Assembly: GCA_945643635.1 (NCBI GenBank)
Contig: CALZFC010000021.1
Coordinates: forward strand, 4,079,001 to 4,143,000
Direction of reading: 5' to 3'
Origin: Allodiplogaster sudhausi
Lineage: Eukaryota > Nematoda > Chromadorea > Rhabditida > Diplogasteridae
DNA: 64,000 bases
This document shows, one piece after another, positions 7,801-19,296 of this stretch; position 1 is the stretch's first letter, and the number at the start of each line of letters is the position of its first letter. The translations under genes were made by a program, and so were the position numbers. The notes under the pieces are model-generated. The model made no database searches. It saw nothing but the letters and a program-made list of their open reading frames with translations, and was not told the DNA's origin.

Positions 7801-10022
7801 GGACTATTCGGCTACTCGAGACCCATAGCTCGAAACGAAGCGGAAATAGAAAAAAATCGATACTGTAGGTCAGGTAAACACAAAGTAGTGTAATTAGAGA
7901 TCTACGCACTATGGGTAGACGAACGAAATTGGTTGCAGAACTCTAGTACGAAAACTTTTCTAGTTAAAAGCGCTTTTGTGAAGATCATATTTCGATCGAT
8001 AAATCTCCAAAATTTCTGTAAACCTAGTGGACACTGTATTTGTTGTACTCAGCTCGACGAGCTGAGTCCAATGTTCGGCTACTCGAGACCCATAACTCGA
8101 AACGGAGCGGAAATAGAAAAATCGATAATGTAGGTCAGGTAAACACAAAGTGGTGTAATTTGAGATCTACGCACTCTGGGTAGACGAACGAAATTGCTTG
8201 CAGAACTCTAGTACCAAAACTTTTCTAGTTACAAGCGCTTTTGTGAAGATCATATTACGATCGATAAATCTCCAAAACCTCTATAAACCTAGCGGACGCT
8301 GTATTTGTTGTACTCAGCTCGTCGAGATGGGTCGAATGGTAGGTTACTCGAGACCCATACCTCGAAACGGAGCGGAAATAGAAAAATCGATACTGTAGGT
8401 CAGGTAAACACAAAGTAGTGAAATTAGAGATCTACGCACTATGGGTACACGAACGAAATTGGTTGCAGAACTCTAGTACGAAAACTTTTCTAGTTACAAG
8501 CGCTTTTGTGAAGATCATATTTCGATCGATAAATCTCCAAAATTTCTATAAACCTAGTGGACACTGTATTTGTTGTACTCAGCTCGACGAGCTGAGTCCA
8601 ATGTTCGGCTACTCGAGACCCATAGCTCGAAACGGAGCGGAAATAGAAAAATCGATACTGTAGATCAGGTAAACACAAAGTGGTGTAATTTGAGATCTAC
8701 GCACTCTGGGTAGACGAACGAAATTGGTTGCAGAACTCTAGTACCAAAACTTTTCTAGTTACAAGCGTTTTTGTGAAGATCATATTTCGATCGATAAATC
8801 TCCAAAACCTCTGTAAACCTAGTGGACACTGTATTTGTTGTACTCAGCTCGACGAGCTGAGTCCAATGTTTGGCTACTCGAGACCCATAACTCCAAACGG
8901 AACGGAAATAAAAAATCGATAATGTAGATCAGGTAAACACAAAGTGGTGTAATTTGAGATTTATGCACTCAGGATAGATGAACGAAATTGGTTGCAGAAC
9001 TCTAGTACCAAAACTTTTCTAGTTAAAAGCGCTTTTGTGAAGATCATATTTCGATCGATAAATCTCCAAAACCTATGTAAACCTAGTGGACACTGTATTT
9101 GTTGTACTCAGCTCGACGCGATGGGTCGAATGGTAGGTTACTCGAGACCCATAACTCGAAACGGAGCGGAAATAGAAAAATCGATAATGTAGGTCAGGTA
9201 AACACAAAGTGGTGTAATTTGAGATCTACGCACTCTGGGTAGACGAACGAAATTGGTTGCAGAACTCTAGTACCAAAACTTTTCTAGTTACAAGCGCTTT
9301 TGTGAAGATCATATTTCGATCGATAAATCTCCAAAATTTCTGTAAACCTAGTGGACACTGTATTTGTTGTACTCAGCTCGACGAGCTGAGTCCAATGTTC
9401 GGCTACTCGAGACCCGTAGCTCGAAACGGAGCGGAAATAGAAAAATCGATACTGTAGGTCAGGTAAACACAAAGTGGTGTAATTTGAGATCTACGCACTC
9501 TGGGTAGACGAACGAAATTGGTTGCAGAACTCTAGTACCAAAACTTTTCTAGTTACAAGCGTTTTTGTGAAGATTATATATCGATCGATAAATCTCCAAA
9601 ACCTCTATAAACCTAGCGGACGCTGTATTTGTTGTACTCAGCTCGTCGAGATGGGTCGAATAGTAGGTTACTCGAGACCCATAACTCGAAACGGAGCGGA
9701 AATAGAAAAATCGATAATGTAGGTCAGGTAAACACAAAGTGGTGTAATTTGAGATCTACGCACTCTGGGTAGACGAACGAAATTGGTTGCAGAACTCTAG
9801 TACCAAAACTTTTCTAGTTACAAGCGCTTTTGTGAAGATCATATTACGATCGATAAATCTCCAAAACCTCTATAAACCTAGCGGACGCTGTATTTGTTGT
9901 ACTCAGCTCGTCGAGATGGGTCGAATGGTAGGTTACTCGAGACCCATAACTCGAAACGGAGCGGAAATAGAAAAATCGATACTGTAGGCCAGGTAAACAC
10001 AAAGTAGTGTAATTAGAGATCT
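7801..10022 (+). repeat. Left edge block of the satellite (most diverged monomers)
   Basis: About eight monomers carry edge-specific substitutions, such as CAATTTCTGTAAACC near 8030, TTGCTTGCAG near 8195 and GTTTGGCTACTC near 8870. A, B and A/B chimeric monomers are intermixed. The first recognisable satellite bases follow ATGGACTATTCGGCTACTCG near 7801, inside a monomer. Confidence 0.85.
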
Positions 10023-10233
10023 GAGAGCACATGCACACTGGTACTTTCGGTTTGTTCTTTTGCTGTCAATACACATTCTTGTATGATTTTAAAAGTAATA
10101 TTCAACGGAGGTTTCATATTTGGAAAATATTCCTGTACTGAATAATTCACGAAGGGTTTTGGGCTTGGGGAAAAATGTATCACTTCCACACGAATGTCTA
10201 CATATTCAGTTGAGAGTTGGCATGACGGTCGAT

Positions 10234-10286
10234 TGTCTCATTGGTAGTGAGTTTGTTTTCAAATCAAAAGGTTCTGGTTCGATTCC
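10234..10286 (+). promoter_or_regulatory. tRNA-like internal RNA polymerase III promoter, copy 1 (A box, B box)
   Basis: TGTCTCATTGG (10234-10244) resembles the A box, and GGTTCGATTCC (10276-10286) matches the B-box consensus exactly. The spacing is within the tRNA range, but the arms do not fold into a good cloverleaf. Confidence 0.45.
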
Positions 10287-10437
10287 TCCTCGGGGTGCTC
10301 TATTTATTCCGGACTTGTGATATTTCGACTAGCTGAAAAATATTATCCCCTTGGACATAATCTGTGATCATGTGATGTATGATCACATTCCACACGAATG
10401 TCTACATCTTTACTTGCAAGTTGGTATGATGACCGAA

Positions 10438-10490
10438 TAGCTCATTGGTAACGTCACGACTTGTGTTGCAAGCGACCCAGGTTCGATTCC
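10438..10490 (+). promoter_or_regulatory. tRNA-like internal RNA polymerase III promoter, copy 2 (A box, B box)
   Basis: TAGCTCATTGG (10438-10448) is close to the A-box consensus, and GGTTCGATTCC (10480-10490) is a perfect B box. The T stem is mispaired and the anticodon stem poor, so this is a tRNA relic rather than a working tRNA gene. Confidence 0.55.
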
Positions 10491-10547
10491 CGTCGGGATC
10501 CTGGACTTGTGATATTTCCACAGGTCAAGAACGAGGTGGAATGAATC

Positions 10548-10655
10548 CTGGACTTAGAAAAATTACAGGAAAAATATCAACGGGACTTTCTGGACTTAGA
10601 AAAATATCGGGTGAAAATTTCAACGGGGACTTCTGGACTTAGAAAAATTTCACTT
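10548..10655 (+). repeat. Short tandem repeat, ~42-43 bp period
   Basis: CTGGACTTAGAAAAAT recurs at 10548, 10590 and 10633, with diverged GAAAAATATCAACGGGACTT-type sequence between. The third copy is partial. It forms the 3' part of the insert. Confidence 0.75.
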
Positions 10656-10681
10656 GGTTAAGACGGTCAGCACACTCATCA

Positions 10682-13600
10682 TGGTTGCAGAACTCTAGTA
10701 CCAAAACTTTTCTAGTTACAAGCGCTTTTGTGAAGATCATATTTCGATCGATAAATCTCCAAAACCTCTGTAAACCTAGTGGACACTGTATTTGTTGTAC
10801 TCAGCTCGACGAGCTGAGTCCAATGTTCGGCTACTCGAGACCCATAACTCGAAACGGAGCGGAAATAGAAAAATCGATACAGTAGGTCAGGTAAATACAA
10901 AGTAGTGTAATTAGAGATCTACGCACTATGGGTACACGAACGAAATTGGTTGCAGAACTCTAGTACCAAAACTTTTCTAGTTAAAAGCGCTTTTGTGAAG
11001 ATCATATTTCGATCGATAAATCTCCAAAACCTCTGTAAACCTAGTGGACACTGTATTTGTTGTACTCAGATCGACGAGCTGAGTCCAAGTTCGGCTGCTC
11101 GAGACCCATAGCTCGAAACGGAGCGGAAATAGAAAAATCGATACTGTAGGTCAGGTAAACACAAAGTGGTGTAATTTGAGATGTACGTATTCTGGGTTTG
11201 GTCGCAGAACTCTAGTACCAAAACTTTTCTAGTTACAAGCGCTTTTGTGAAGATCATATTTCGATCGATAAATCTCCAAAACCTCTGTAAACCTAGTGGA
11301 CACTGTATTTGTTGTACTCAGATCGACGAGCTGAGTCCAAGTTCGGCTGCTCGAGACCCATAACTCCAAACGGAGCGGAAATAGAAAATCGATAATGTAG
11401 GTCAGGTAAACACAAAGTGGTGTAATTTGAGATCTATGCACTCAGGGTAGATGAACGAAATTGGTTGCAGAACTCTAGTACCAAAACTTTTCTAGTTACA
11501 AGCGCTTTTGTGAAGATCATATTTCGATCGATAAATCTCCAAAACCTCTGTAAACCTAGTGGACACTGTATTTCTTGTAATCAGCTCGACGAGCTGAGTC
11601 CAATGTTCGGCTACTCGAGACCCATAACTCCAAACGGAGCGGAAATAGAAAATCGATAATGTAGGTCAGGTAAACACAAAGTGGTGTAATTTGAGATCTA
11701 TGCACTCAGGGTAGATGAACGAAATTGGTTGCAGAACTCTAGTACCAAAACTTTTCTAGTTACAAGCGCTTTTGTGAAGATCATATTTCGATCGATAAAT
11801 CTCCAAAACCTCTGTAAACCTAGTGGACACTGTATTTCTTGTAATCAGCTCGACGAGCTGAGTCCAATGTTCGGCTACTCGAGACCCATAACTCCAAACG
11901 GAGCGGAAATAGAAAATCGATAATGTAGGTCAGGTAAACACAAAGTGGTGTAATTTGAGATCTATGCACTCAGGGTAGATGAACGAAATTGGTTGCAGAA
12001 CTCTAGTACCAAAACTTTTTTAGTTACAAGCGCTTTTGTGAAGATCATATTTCGATCGATAAATCTCCAAAACCTATGTAAACCTAGTGGACACTGTATT
12101 TGTTGTACTCAGCTCGACGAGCTGAGTCCAATGTTCGGCTGCTCGAGACCCATAGCTCGAAACGGAGCGGAAATAGAAAAAGCGATACTGTAGGTCAGGT
12201 AAACACAAAGTAGTGTAATTAGAGATCTACGCACTATGGGTACACGAACGAAATTGGTTGCAGAACTCTAGTACCAAAACTTTTCTAGTTAAAAGCGCTT
12301 TTGTGAAGATCATATTTCGATCGATAAATCTCCAAAACCTCTGTAAACCTAGTGGACACTGTATTTCTTGTAATCAGCTCGACGAGCTGAGTCCAATGTT
12401 CGGCTACTCGAGACCCATAACTCCAAACGGAGCGGAAATAGAAAATCGATAATGTAAGTCAGGTAAACACAAAGTGGTGTAATTTGAGATCTATGCACTC
12501 AGGGTAGATGAACGAAATTGGTTGCAGAACTCTAGTACCAAAACTTTTCTTACAAGCGCTTTTGTGAAGATCATATTTCGATCGATAAATCTCCAAAACC
12601 TTTATAAACCTAGCGGACGCTGTATTTGTTGTACTCAGCTCGTCGAGATGGGTCGAATGGTAGGTTACTCGAGACCCATAACTCGAAACGGAGCGGAAAT
12701 AGAAAAATCGATACTGTAGGTCAGGTAAACACAAAGAAGTGTAATTAGAGATCTACGCACTATGGGTACACGAACGAAATTGGTTGCAGAACTTTAGTAC
12801 CAAAACTGTTCTAGTTAAAAGCGCTTTTGTGAAGATCATATTTCGATCGATAAATCTCCAAAACCTCTGTAAACCTAGTGGACACTGTATTTGTTGTACT
12901 CAGCTCGACGAGCTGAGTCCAATGTTCGGCTACTCGAGACCCATAACTCGAAACGGAGCGGAAATAGAAAAATCGATACAGTAGGTCAGTTAAATACAAA
13001 GTAGTGTAATTATAGATCTACGCACTATGGGTACACGAACGAAATTGGTTGCAGAACTCTAGTACCAAAACTTTTCTAGTTAAAAGCGCTTTTGTGAAGA
13101 TCATATTTCGATCGATAAATCTCCAAAACCTCTGTAAACCTAGTGGACACTGTATTTGTTGTACTCAGCTCGACGAGCTGAGTCCAATGTTCGGCTACTC
13201 GAGACCCATAACTCGAAACGGAGCGGAAATAGAAAAATCGATACAGTAGGTCAGGTAAATACAAAGTAGTGTAATTAGAGATCTACGCACTATGGGTACA
13301 CGAACGAAATTGGTTGCAGAACTCTAGTACCAAAACTTTTCTAGTTAAAAGCGCTTTTGTGAAGATCATATTTCGATCGATAAATCTCCAAAACCTCTGT
13401 AAACCTAGTGGACACTGTATTTGTTGTACTCAGATCGACGAGCTGAGTCCAAGTTCGGCTGCTCGAGACCCATAGCTCGAAACGGAGCGGAAATAGAAAA
13501 ATCGATACTGTAGGTCAGGTAAACACAAAGTGGTGTAATTTGAGATGTACGTATTCTGGGTTTGGTCGCAGAACTCTAGTACCAAAACTTTTCTAGTTAC

Positions 13601-15675
13601 AAGCGCTTTTGTGAAGATCATATTTCGATCGATAAATCTCCAAAACCTCTGTAAACCTAGTGGACACTGTATTTGTTGTACTCAGATCGACGAGCTGAGT
13701 CCAAGTTCGGCTGCTCGAGACCCATAACTCCAAACGGAGCGGAAATAGAAAATCGATAATGTAGGTCAGGTAAACACAAAGTGGTGTAATTTGAGATCTA
13801 TGCACTCAGGGTAGATGAACGAAATTGGTTGCAGAACTCTAGTACCAAAACTTTTCTAGTTACAAGCGCTTTTGTGAAGATCATATTTCGATCGATAAAT
13901 CTCCAAAACCTCTGTAAACCTAGTGGACACTGTATTTGTTGTACTCAGATCGACGAGCTGAGTCCAAGTTCGGCTGCTCGAGACCCATAACTCCAAACGG
14001 AGCGGAAATAGAAAATCGATAATGTAGGTCAGGTAAACACAAAGTGGTGTAATTTGAGATCTATGCACTCAGGGTAGATGAACGAAATTGGTTGCAGAAC
14101 TCTAGTACCAAAACTTTTCTAGTTACAAGCGCTTTTGTGAAGATCATATTTCGATCGATAAATCTCCAAAACCTCTGTAAACCTAGTGGACACTGTATTT
14201 CTTGTAATCAGCTCGACGAGCTGAGTCCAATGTTCGGCTACTCGAGACCCATAACTCCAAACGGAGCGGAAATAGAAAATCGATAATGTAGGTCAGGTAA
14301 ACACAAAGTGGTGTAATTTGAGATCTATGCACTCAGGGTAGATGAACGAAATTGGTTGCAGAACTCTAGTACCAAAACTTTTCTAGTTACAAGCGCTTTT
14401 GTGAAGATCATATTTCGATCGATAAATCTCCAAAACCTCTGTAAACCTAGTGGACACTGTATTTCTTGTAATCAGCTCGACGAGCTGAGTCCAATGTTCG
14501 GCTACTCGAGACCCATAACTCCAAACGGAGCGGAAATAGAAAATCGATAATGTAGGTCAGGTAAACACAAAGTGGTGTAATTTGAGATCTATGCACTCAG
14601 GGTAGATGAACGAAATTGGTTGCAGAACTCTAGTACCAAAACTTTTTTAGTTACAAGCGCTTTTGTGAAGATCATATTTCGATCGATAAATCTCCAAAAC
14701 CTATGTAAACCTAGTGGACACTGTATTTGTTGTACTCAGCTCGACGAGCTGAGTCCAATGTTCGGCTGCTCGAGACCCATAGCTCGAAACGGAGCGGAAA
14801 TAGAAAAAGCGATACTGTAGGTCAGGTAAACACAAAGTAGTGTAATTAGAGATCTACGCACTATGGGTACACGAACGAAATTGGTTGCAGAACTCTAGTA
14901 CCAAAACTTTTCTAGTTAAAAGCGCTTTTGTGAAGATCATATTTCGATCGATAAATCTCCAAAACCTCTGTAAACCTAGTGGACACTGTATTTCTTGTAA
15001 TCAGCTCGACGAGCTGAGTCCAATGTTCGGCTACTCGAGACCCATAACTCCAAACGGAGCGGAAATAGAAAATCGATAATGTAAGTCAGGTAAACACAAA
15101 GTGGTGTAATTTGAGATCTATGCACTCAGGGTAGATGAACGAAATTGGTTGCAGAACTCTAGTACCAAAACTTTTCTTACAAGCGCTTTTGTGAAGATCA
15201 TATTTCGATCGATAAATCTCCAAAACCTTTATAAACCTAGCGGACGCTGTATTTGTTGTACTCAGCTCGTCGAGATGGGTCGAATGGTAGGTTACTCGAG
15301 ACCCATAACTCGAAACGGAGCGGAAATAGAAAAATCGATACTGTAGGTCAGGTAAACACAAAGAAGTGTAATTAGAGATCTACGCACTATGGGTACACGA
15401 ACGAAATTGGTTGCAGAACTTTAGTACCAAAACTGTTCTAGTTAAAAGCGCTTTTGTGAAGATCATATTTCGATCGATAAATCTCCAAAACCTCTGTAAA
15501 CCTAGTGGACACTGTATTTGTTGTACTCAGCTCGACGAGCTGAGTCCAATGTTCGGCTACTCGAGACCCATAACTCGAAACGGAGCGGAAATAGAAAAAT
15601 CGATACAGTAGGTCAGTTAAATACAAAGTAGTGTAATTATAGATCTACGCACTATGGGTACACGAACGAAATTGG
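10682..15675 (+). repeat. Higher-order satellite block, duplicated ~2.36-2.63 kb segments
   Basis: Monomers 10685-13048 recur at 13049-15675, shifted by 2364 bp and then 2627 bp after one extra monomer (13856-type). Shared private marks are GATGTACGTATTCTGG (near 11180 and 13543), AAAACTGTTCTAG (near 12803 and 15430), CTTTTTTAGTTAC (near 12014 and 14641) and AATTATAGATC (near 13009 and 15636). The monomer at 10950 also recurs at 13314 and 15676. Confidence 0.85.
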
Positions 15676-16190
15676 TTGCAGAACTCTAGTACCAAAACTT
15701 TTCTAGTTAAAAGCGCTTTTGTGAAGATCATATTTCGATCGATAAATCTCCAAAACCTCTGTAAACCTAGTGGACACTGTATTTGTTGTACTCAGATCGA
15801 CGAGCTGAGTCCAAGTTCGGCTGCTCGAGACCCATAGCTCGAAACGGAGCGGAAATAGAAAAATCGATACTGTAGGTCAGGTAAACACAAAGTGGTGTAA
15901 TTTGAGATCTACGCATTCTGGGTTTGGTTGCAGAACTCTAGTACCAAAACTTTTCTAGTTACAAGCGCTTTTGTGAAGATCATATTTCGATCGATAAATC
16001 TCCAAAACCTCTGTAAACCTAGTGGACACTGTATTTGTTGTACTCAGATCGACGAGCTGAGTCCAAGTTCGGCTGCTCGAGACCCATAACTCCAAACGGA
16101 GCGGAAATAGAAAATCGATAATGTAGGTCAGGTAAACACAAAGTGGTGTAATTTGAGATCTATGCACTCAGGGTAGATGAACGAAATTGG

Positions 16191-19100
16191 TTGCAGAACT
16201 CTAGTACCAAAACTTTTCTAGTTACAAGCGCATTTGTGAAGATCATATTTCGATCGATAAATCTCCAAAACCTCTGTAAACCTAGTGGACACTGTATTTC
16301 TTGTAATCAGCTCGACGAGCTGAGTCCAATGTTCGGCTACTCGAGACCCATAACTCCAAACGGAGCGGAAATAGAAAATCGATAATGTAGGTCAGGTAAA
16401 CACAAAGTGGTGTAATTTGAGATCTATGCACTCAGGGTAGAAGAACGAAATTGGTTGCAGAACTCTAGTACCAAAACTTTTCTAGTTACAAGCGCTTTTG
16501 TGAAGATCATATTTCGATCGATAAATCTCCAAAACCTCTGTAAACCTAGTGGACACTGTATTTCTTGTAATCAGCTCGACGAGCTGAGTCCAATGTTCGG
16601 CTACTCGAGACCCATAACTCCAAACGGAGCGGAAATAGAAAATCGATAATGTAGGTCAGGTAAACACAAAGTGGTGTAATTTGAGATCTATGCACTCAGG
16701 GTAGATGAACGAAATTGGTTGCAGAACTCTAGTACCAAAATTTTTCTAGTTACAAGCGCTTTTGTGAAGATCATATTTCGATCGATAAATCTCCAAAACC
16801 TATGTAAACCTAGTGGACACTGTATTTGTTGTACTCAGCTCGACGAGCTGAGTCCAATGTTCGGCTGCTCGAGACCCATAGCTCGAAACGGAGCGGAAAT
16901 AGAAAAAGCGATACTGTAGGTCAGGTAAACACAAAGTAGTGTAATTAGAGATCTACGCACTATGGGTACACGAACGAAATTGGTTGCAGAACTCTAGTAC
17001 CAAAACTTTTCTAGTTAAAAGCGCTTTTGTGAAGATCATATTTCGATCGATAAATCTCCAAAACCTCTGTAAACCTAGTGGACACTGTATTTGTTGTACT
17101 CAGCTCGACGAGGTGAGTCCAATGTTCGGCTTAGAAAATCGATAATGTAGGTCAGTTAAACACAAAGTGGTGTAATTTGAGATCTATGCACTCAGGGTAG
17201 ATGAACGAAATTGGTTGCAGAACTCTAGTACCAAAACTTTTCTAGTTACAAGCGCTTTTGTGAAGATCATATTTCGATCGATAAATCTCCAAAACCTTTA
17301 TAAACCTAGCGGACGCTGTATTTGTTGTACTCAGCTCGTCGAGATGGGTCGAATGGTAGGTTACTCGAGACCCATAACTCGAAACGGAGCGGAAATAGAA
17401 AAATCGATACTGTAGGTCAGGTAAACACAAAGAAGTGTAATTAGAGATCTACGCACTATGGGTACACGAACGAAATTGGTTGCAGAACTTTAGTACCAAA
17501 ACTTTTCTAGTTAAAAGCGCTTTTGTGAAGATCATATTTCGATCGATAAATCTCCAAAACCTCTGTAAACCTAGTGGACACTGTATTTCTTGTAATCAGC
17601 TCGACGAGCTGAGTCCAATGTTCGGCTACTCGAGACCCATAACTCCAAACGGAGCGGAAATAGAAAATCGATAATGTAGGTCAGGTAAACACAAAGTGGT
17701 ATAATTTGAGATCTATGCACTCAGGGTAGATGAACGAAATTGGTTGCAGAACTCTAGTACCAAAACTTTTCTAGTTACAAGCGCATTTGTGAAGATCATA
17801 TTTCGATCGATAAATCTCCAAAACCTCTGTAAACCTAGTGGACACTGTATTTCTTGTAATCAGCTCGACGAGCTGAGTCCAATGTTCGGCTACTCGAGAC
17901 CCATAACTCCAAACGGAGCGGAAATAGAAAATCGATAATGTAGGTCAGGTAAACACAAAGTGGTGTAATTTGAGATCTATGCACTCAGGGTAGAAGAACG
18001 AAATTGGTTGCAGAACTCTAGTACCAAAACTTTTCTAGTTACAAGCGCTTTTGTGAAGATCATATTTCGATCGATAAATCTCCAAAACCTCTGTAAACCT
18101 AGTGGACACTGTATTTCTTGTAATCAGCTCGACGAGCTGAGTCCAATGTTCGGCTACTCGAGACCCATAACTCCAAACGGAGCGGAAATAGAAAATCGAT
18201 AATGTAGGTCAGGTAAACACAAAGTGGTGTAATTTGAGATCTATGCACTCAGGGTAGATGAACGAAATTGGTTGCAGAACTCTAGTACCAAAATTTTTCT
18301 AGTTACAAGCGCTTTTGTGAAGATCATATTTCGATCGATAAATCTCCAAAACCTATGTAAACCTAGTGGACACTGTATTTGTTGTACTCAGCTCGACGAG
18401 CTGAGTCCAATGTTCGGCTGCTCGAGACCCATAGCTCGAAACGGAGCGGAAATAGAAAAAGCGATACTGTAGGTCAGGTAAACACAAAGTAGTGTAATTA
18501 GAGATCTACGCACTATGGGTACACGAACGAAATTGGTTGCAGAACTCTAGTACCAAAACTTTTCTAGTTAAAAGCGCTTTTGTGAAGATCATATTTCGAT
18601 CGATAAATCTCCAAAACCTCTGTAAACCTAGTGGACACTGTATTTGTTGTACTCAGCTCGACGAGGTGAGTCCAATGTTCGGCTTAGAAAATCGATAATG
18701 TAGGTCAGTTAAACACAAAGTGGTGTAATTTGAGATCTATGCACTCAGGGTAGATGAACGAAATTGGTTGCAGAACTCTAGTACCAAAACTTTTCTAGTT
18801 ACAAGCGCTTTTGTGAAGATCATATTTCGATCGATAAATCTCCAAAACCTTTATAAACCTAGCGGACGCTGTATTTGTTGTACTCAGCTCGTCGAGATGG
18901 GTCGAATGGTAGGTTACTCGAGACCCATAACTCGAAACGGAGCGGAAATAGAAAAATCGATACTGTAGGTCAGGTAAACACAAAGAAGTGTAATTAGAGA
19001 TCTACGCACTATGGGTACACGAACGAAATTGGTTGCAGAACTTTAGTACCAAAACTTTTCTAGTTAAAAGCGCTTTTGTGAAGATCATATTTCGATCGAT

Positions 19101-19296
19101 AAATCTCCAAAACCTCTGTAAACCTAGTGGACACTGTATTTCTTGTAATCAGCTCGACGAGCTGAGTCCAATGTTCGGCTACTCGAGACCCATAACTCCA
19201 AACGGAGCGGAAATAGAAAATCGATAATGTAGGTCAGGTAAACACAAAGTGGTGTAATTTGAGATCTATGCACTCAGGGTAGATGAACGAAATTGG
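16191..19296 (+). repeat. 1553-bp direct segmental duplication (six-monomer higher-order unit)
   Basis: The segment 16191-17743 is repeated at 17744-19296. Both copies carry AAGCGCATTTGTG, GTAGAAGAACG, an AAAATTTTTCTAG monomer and the same ~34-bp deletion (TTCGGCTTAGAAAATCG at about 17126 and 18679). The AAGCGCATTTGTG mark appears once more at about 19850. Confidence 0.9.

Larger units (their letters stand above)
10186..10520 (+). repeat. Tandem duplication of a ~204-bp tRNA-like unit
   Basis: Two diverged copies start at 10186 and 10390 with the same CCACACGAATGTCTACAT. Each continues through AGTTGG[C/T]ATGA, an A-box-like CTCATTGGTA, the perfect 11-mer GGTTCGATTCC, and GGACTTGTGATATTTC at 10311 and about 10503. 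Confidence 0.7.
10023..10681. mobile_element. Non-satellite insert with tRNA-like modules (SINE-like candidate)
   Basis: The satellite stops after GAGATCT and resumes at GGTTGCAG, with about 659 bp replacing about 27 bp of monomer. No target-site duplication or terminal inverted repeat is visible. The insert contains a duplicated tRNA-like module and a tandem tail of ~42-bp repeats ending in A-rich sequence. No protein-coding frame is convincing. A tRNA-derived SINE with a dimeric head is the best reading; a captured fragment of other repeat DNA is the alternative. Confidence 0.5.

Noticed and set aside
8090..8110. CENP-B-box-like TTCGAGTTATGGGTC on the minus strand of each monomer
   Set aside because: It keeps TTCG and the central A but lacks the required CGGG, so it does not meet the CENP-B box consensus.
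10431..10505. A functional tRNA gene
   Set aside because: The A and B boxes are good, but the T and anticodon stems are mispaired and no proper acceptor stem forms. It is better read as a tRNA-derived relic.
10120..10642. Two short plus-strand ORFs in the satellite insert
   Set aside because: They run through the tRNA-like modules and tandem repeats, lack ATG starts and show no protein features.
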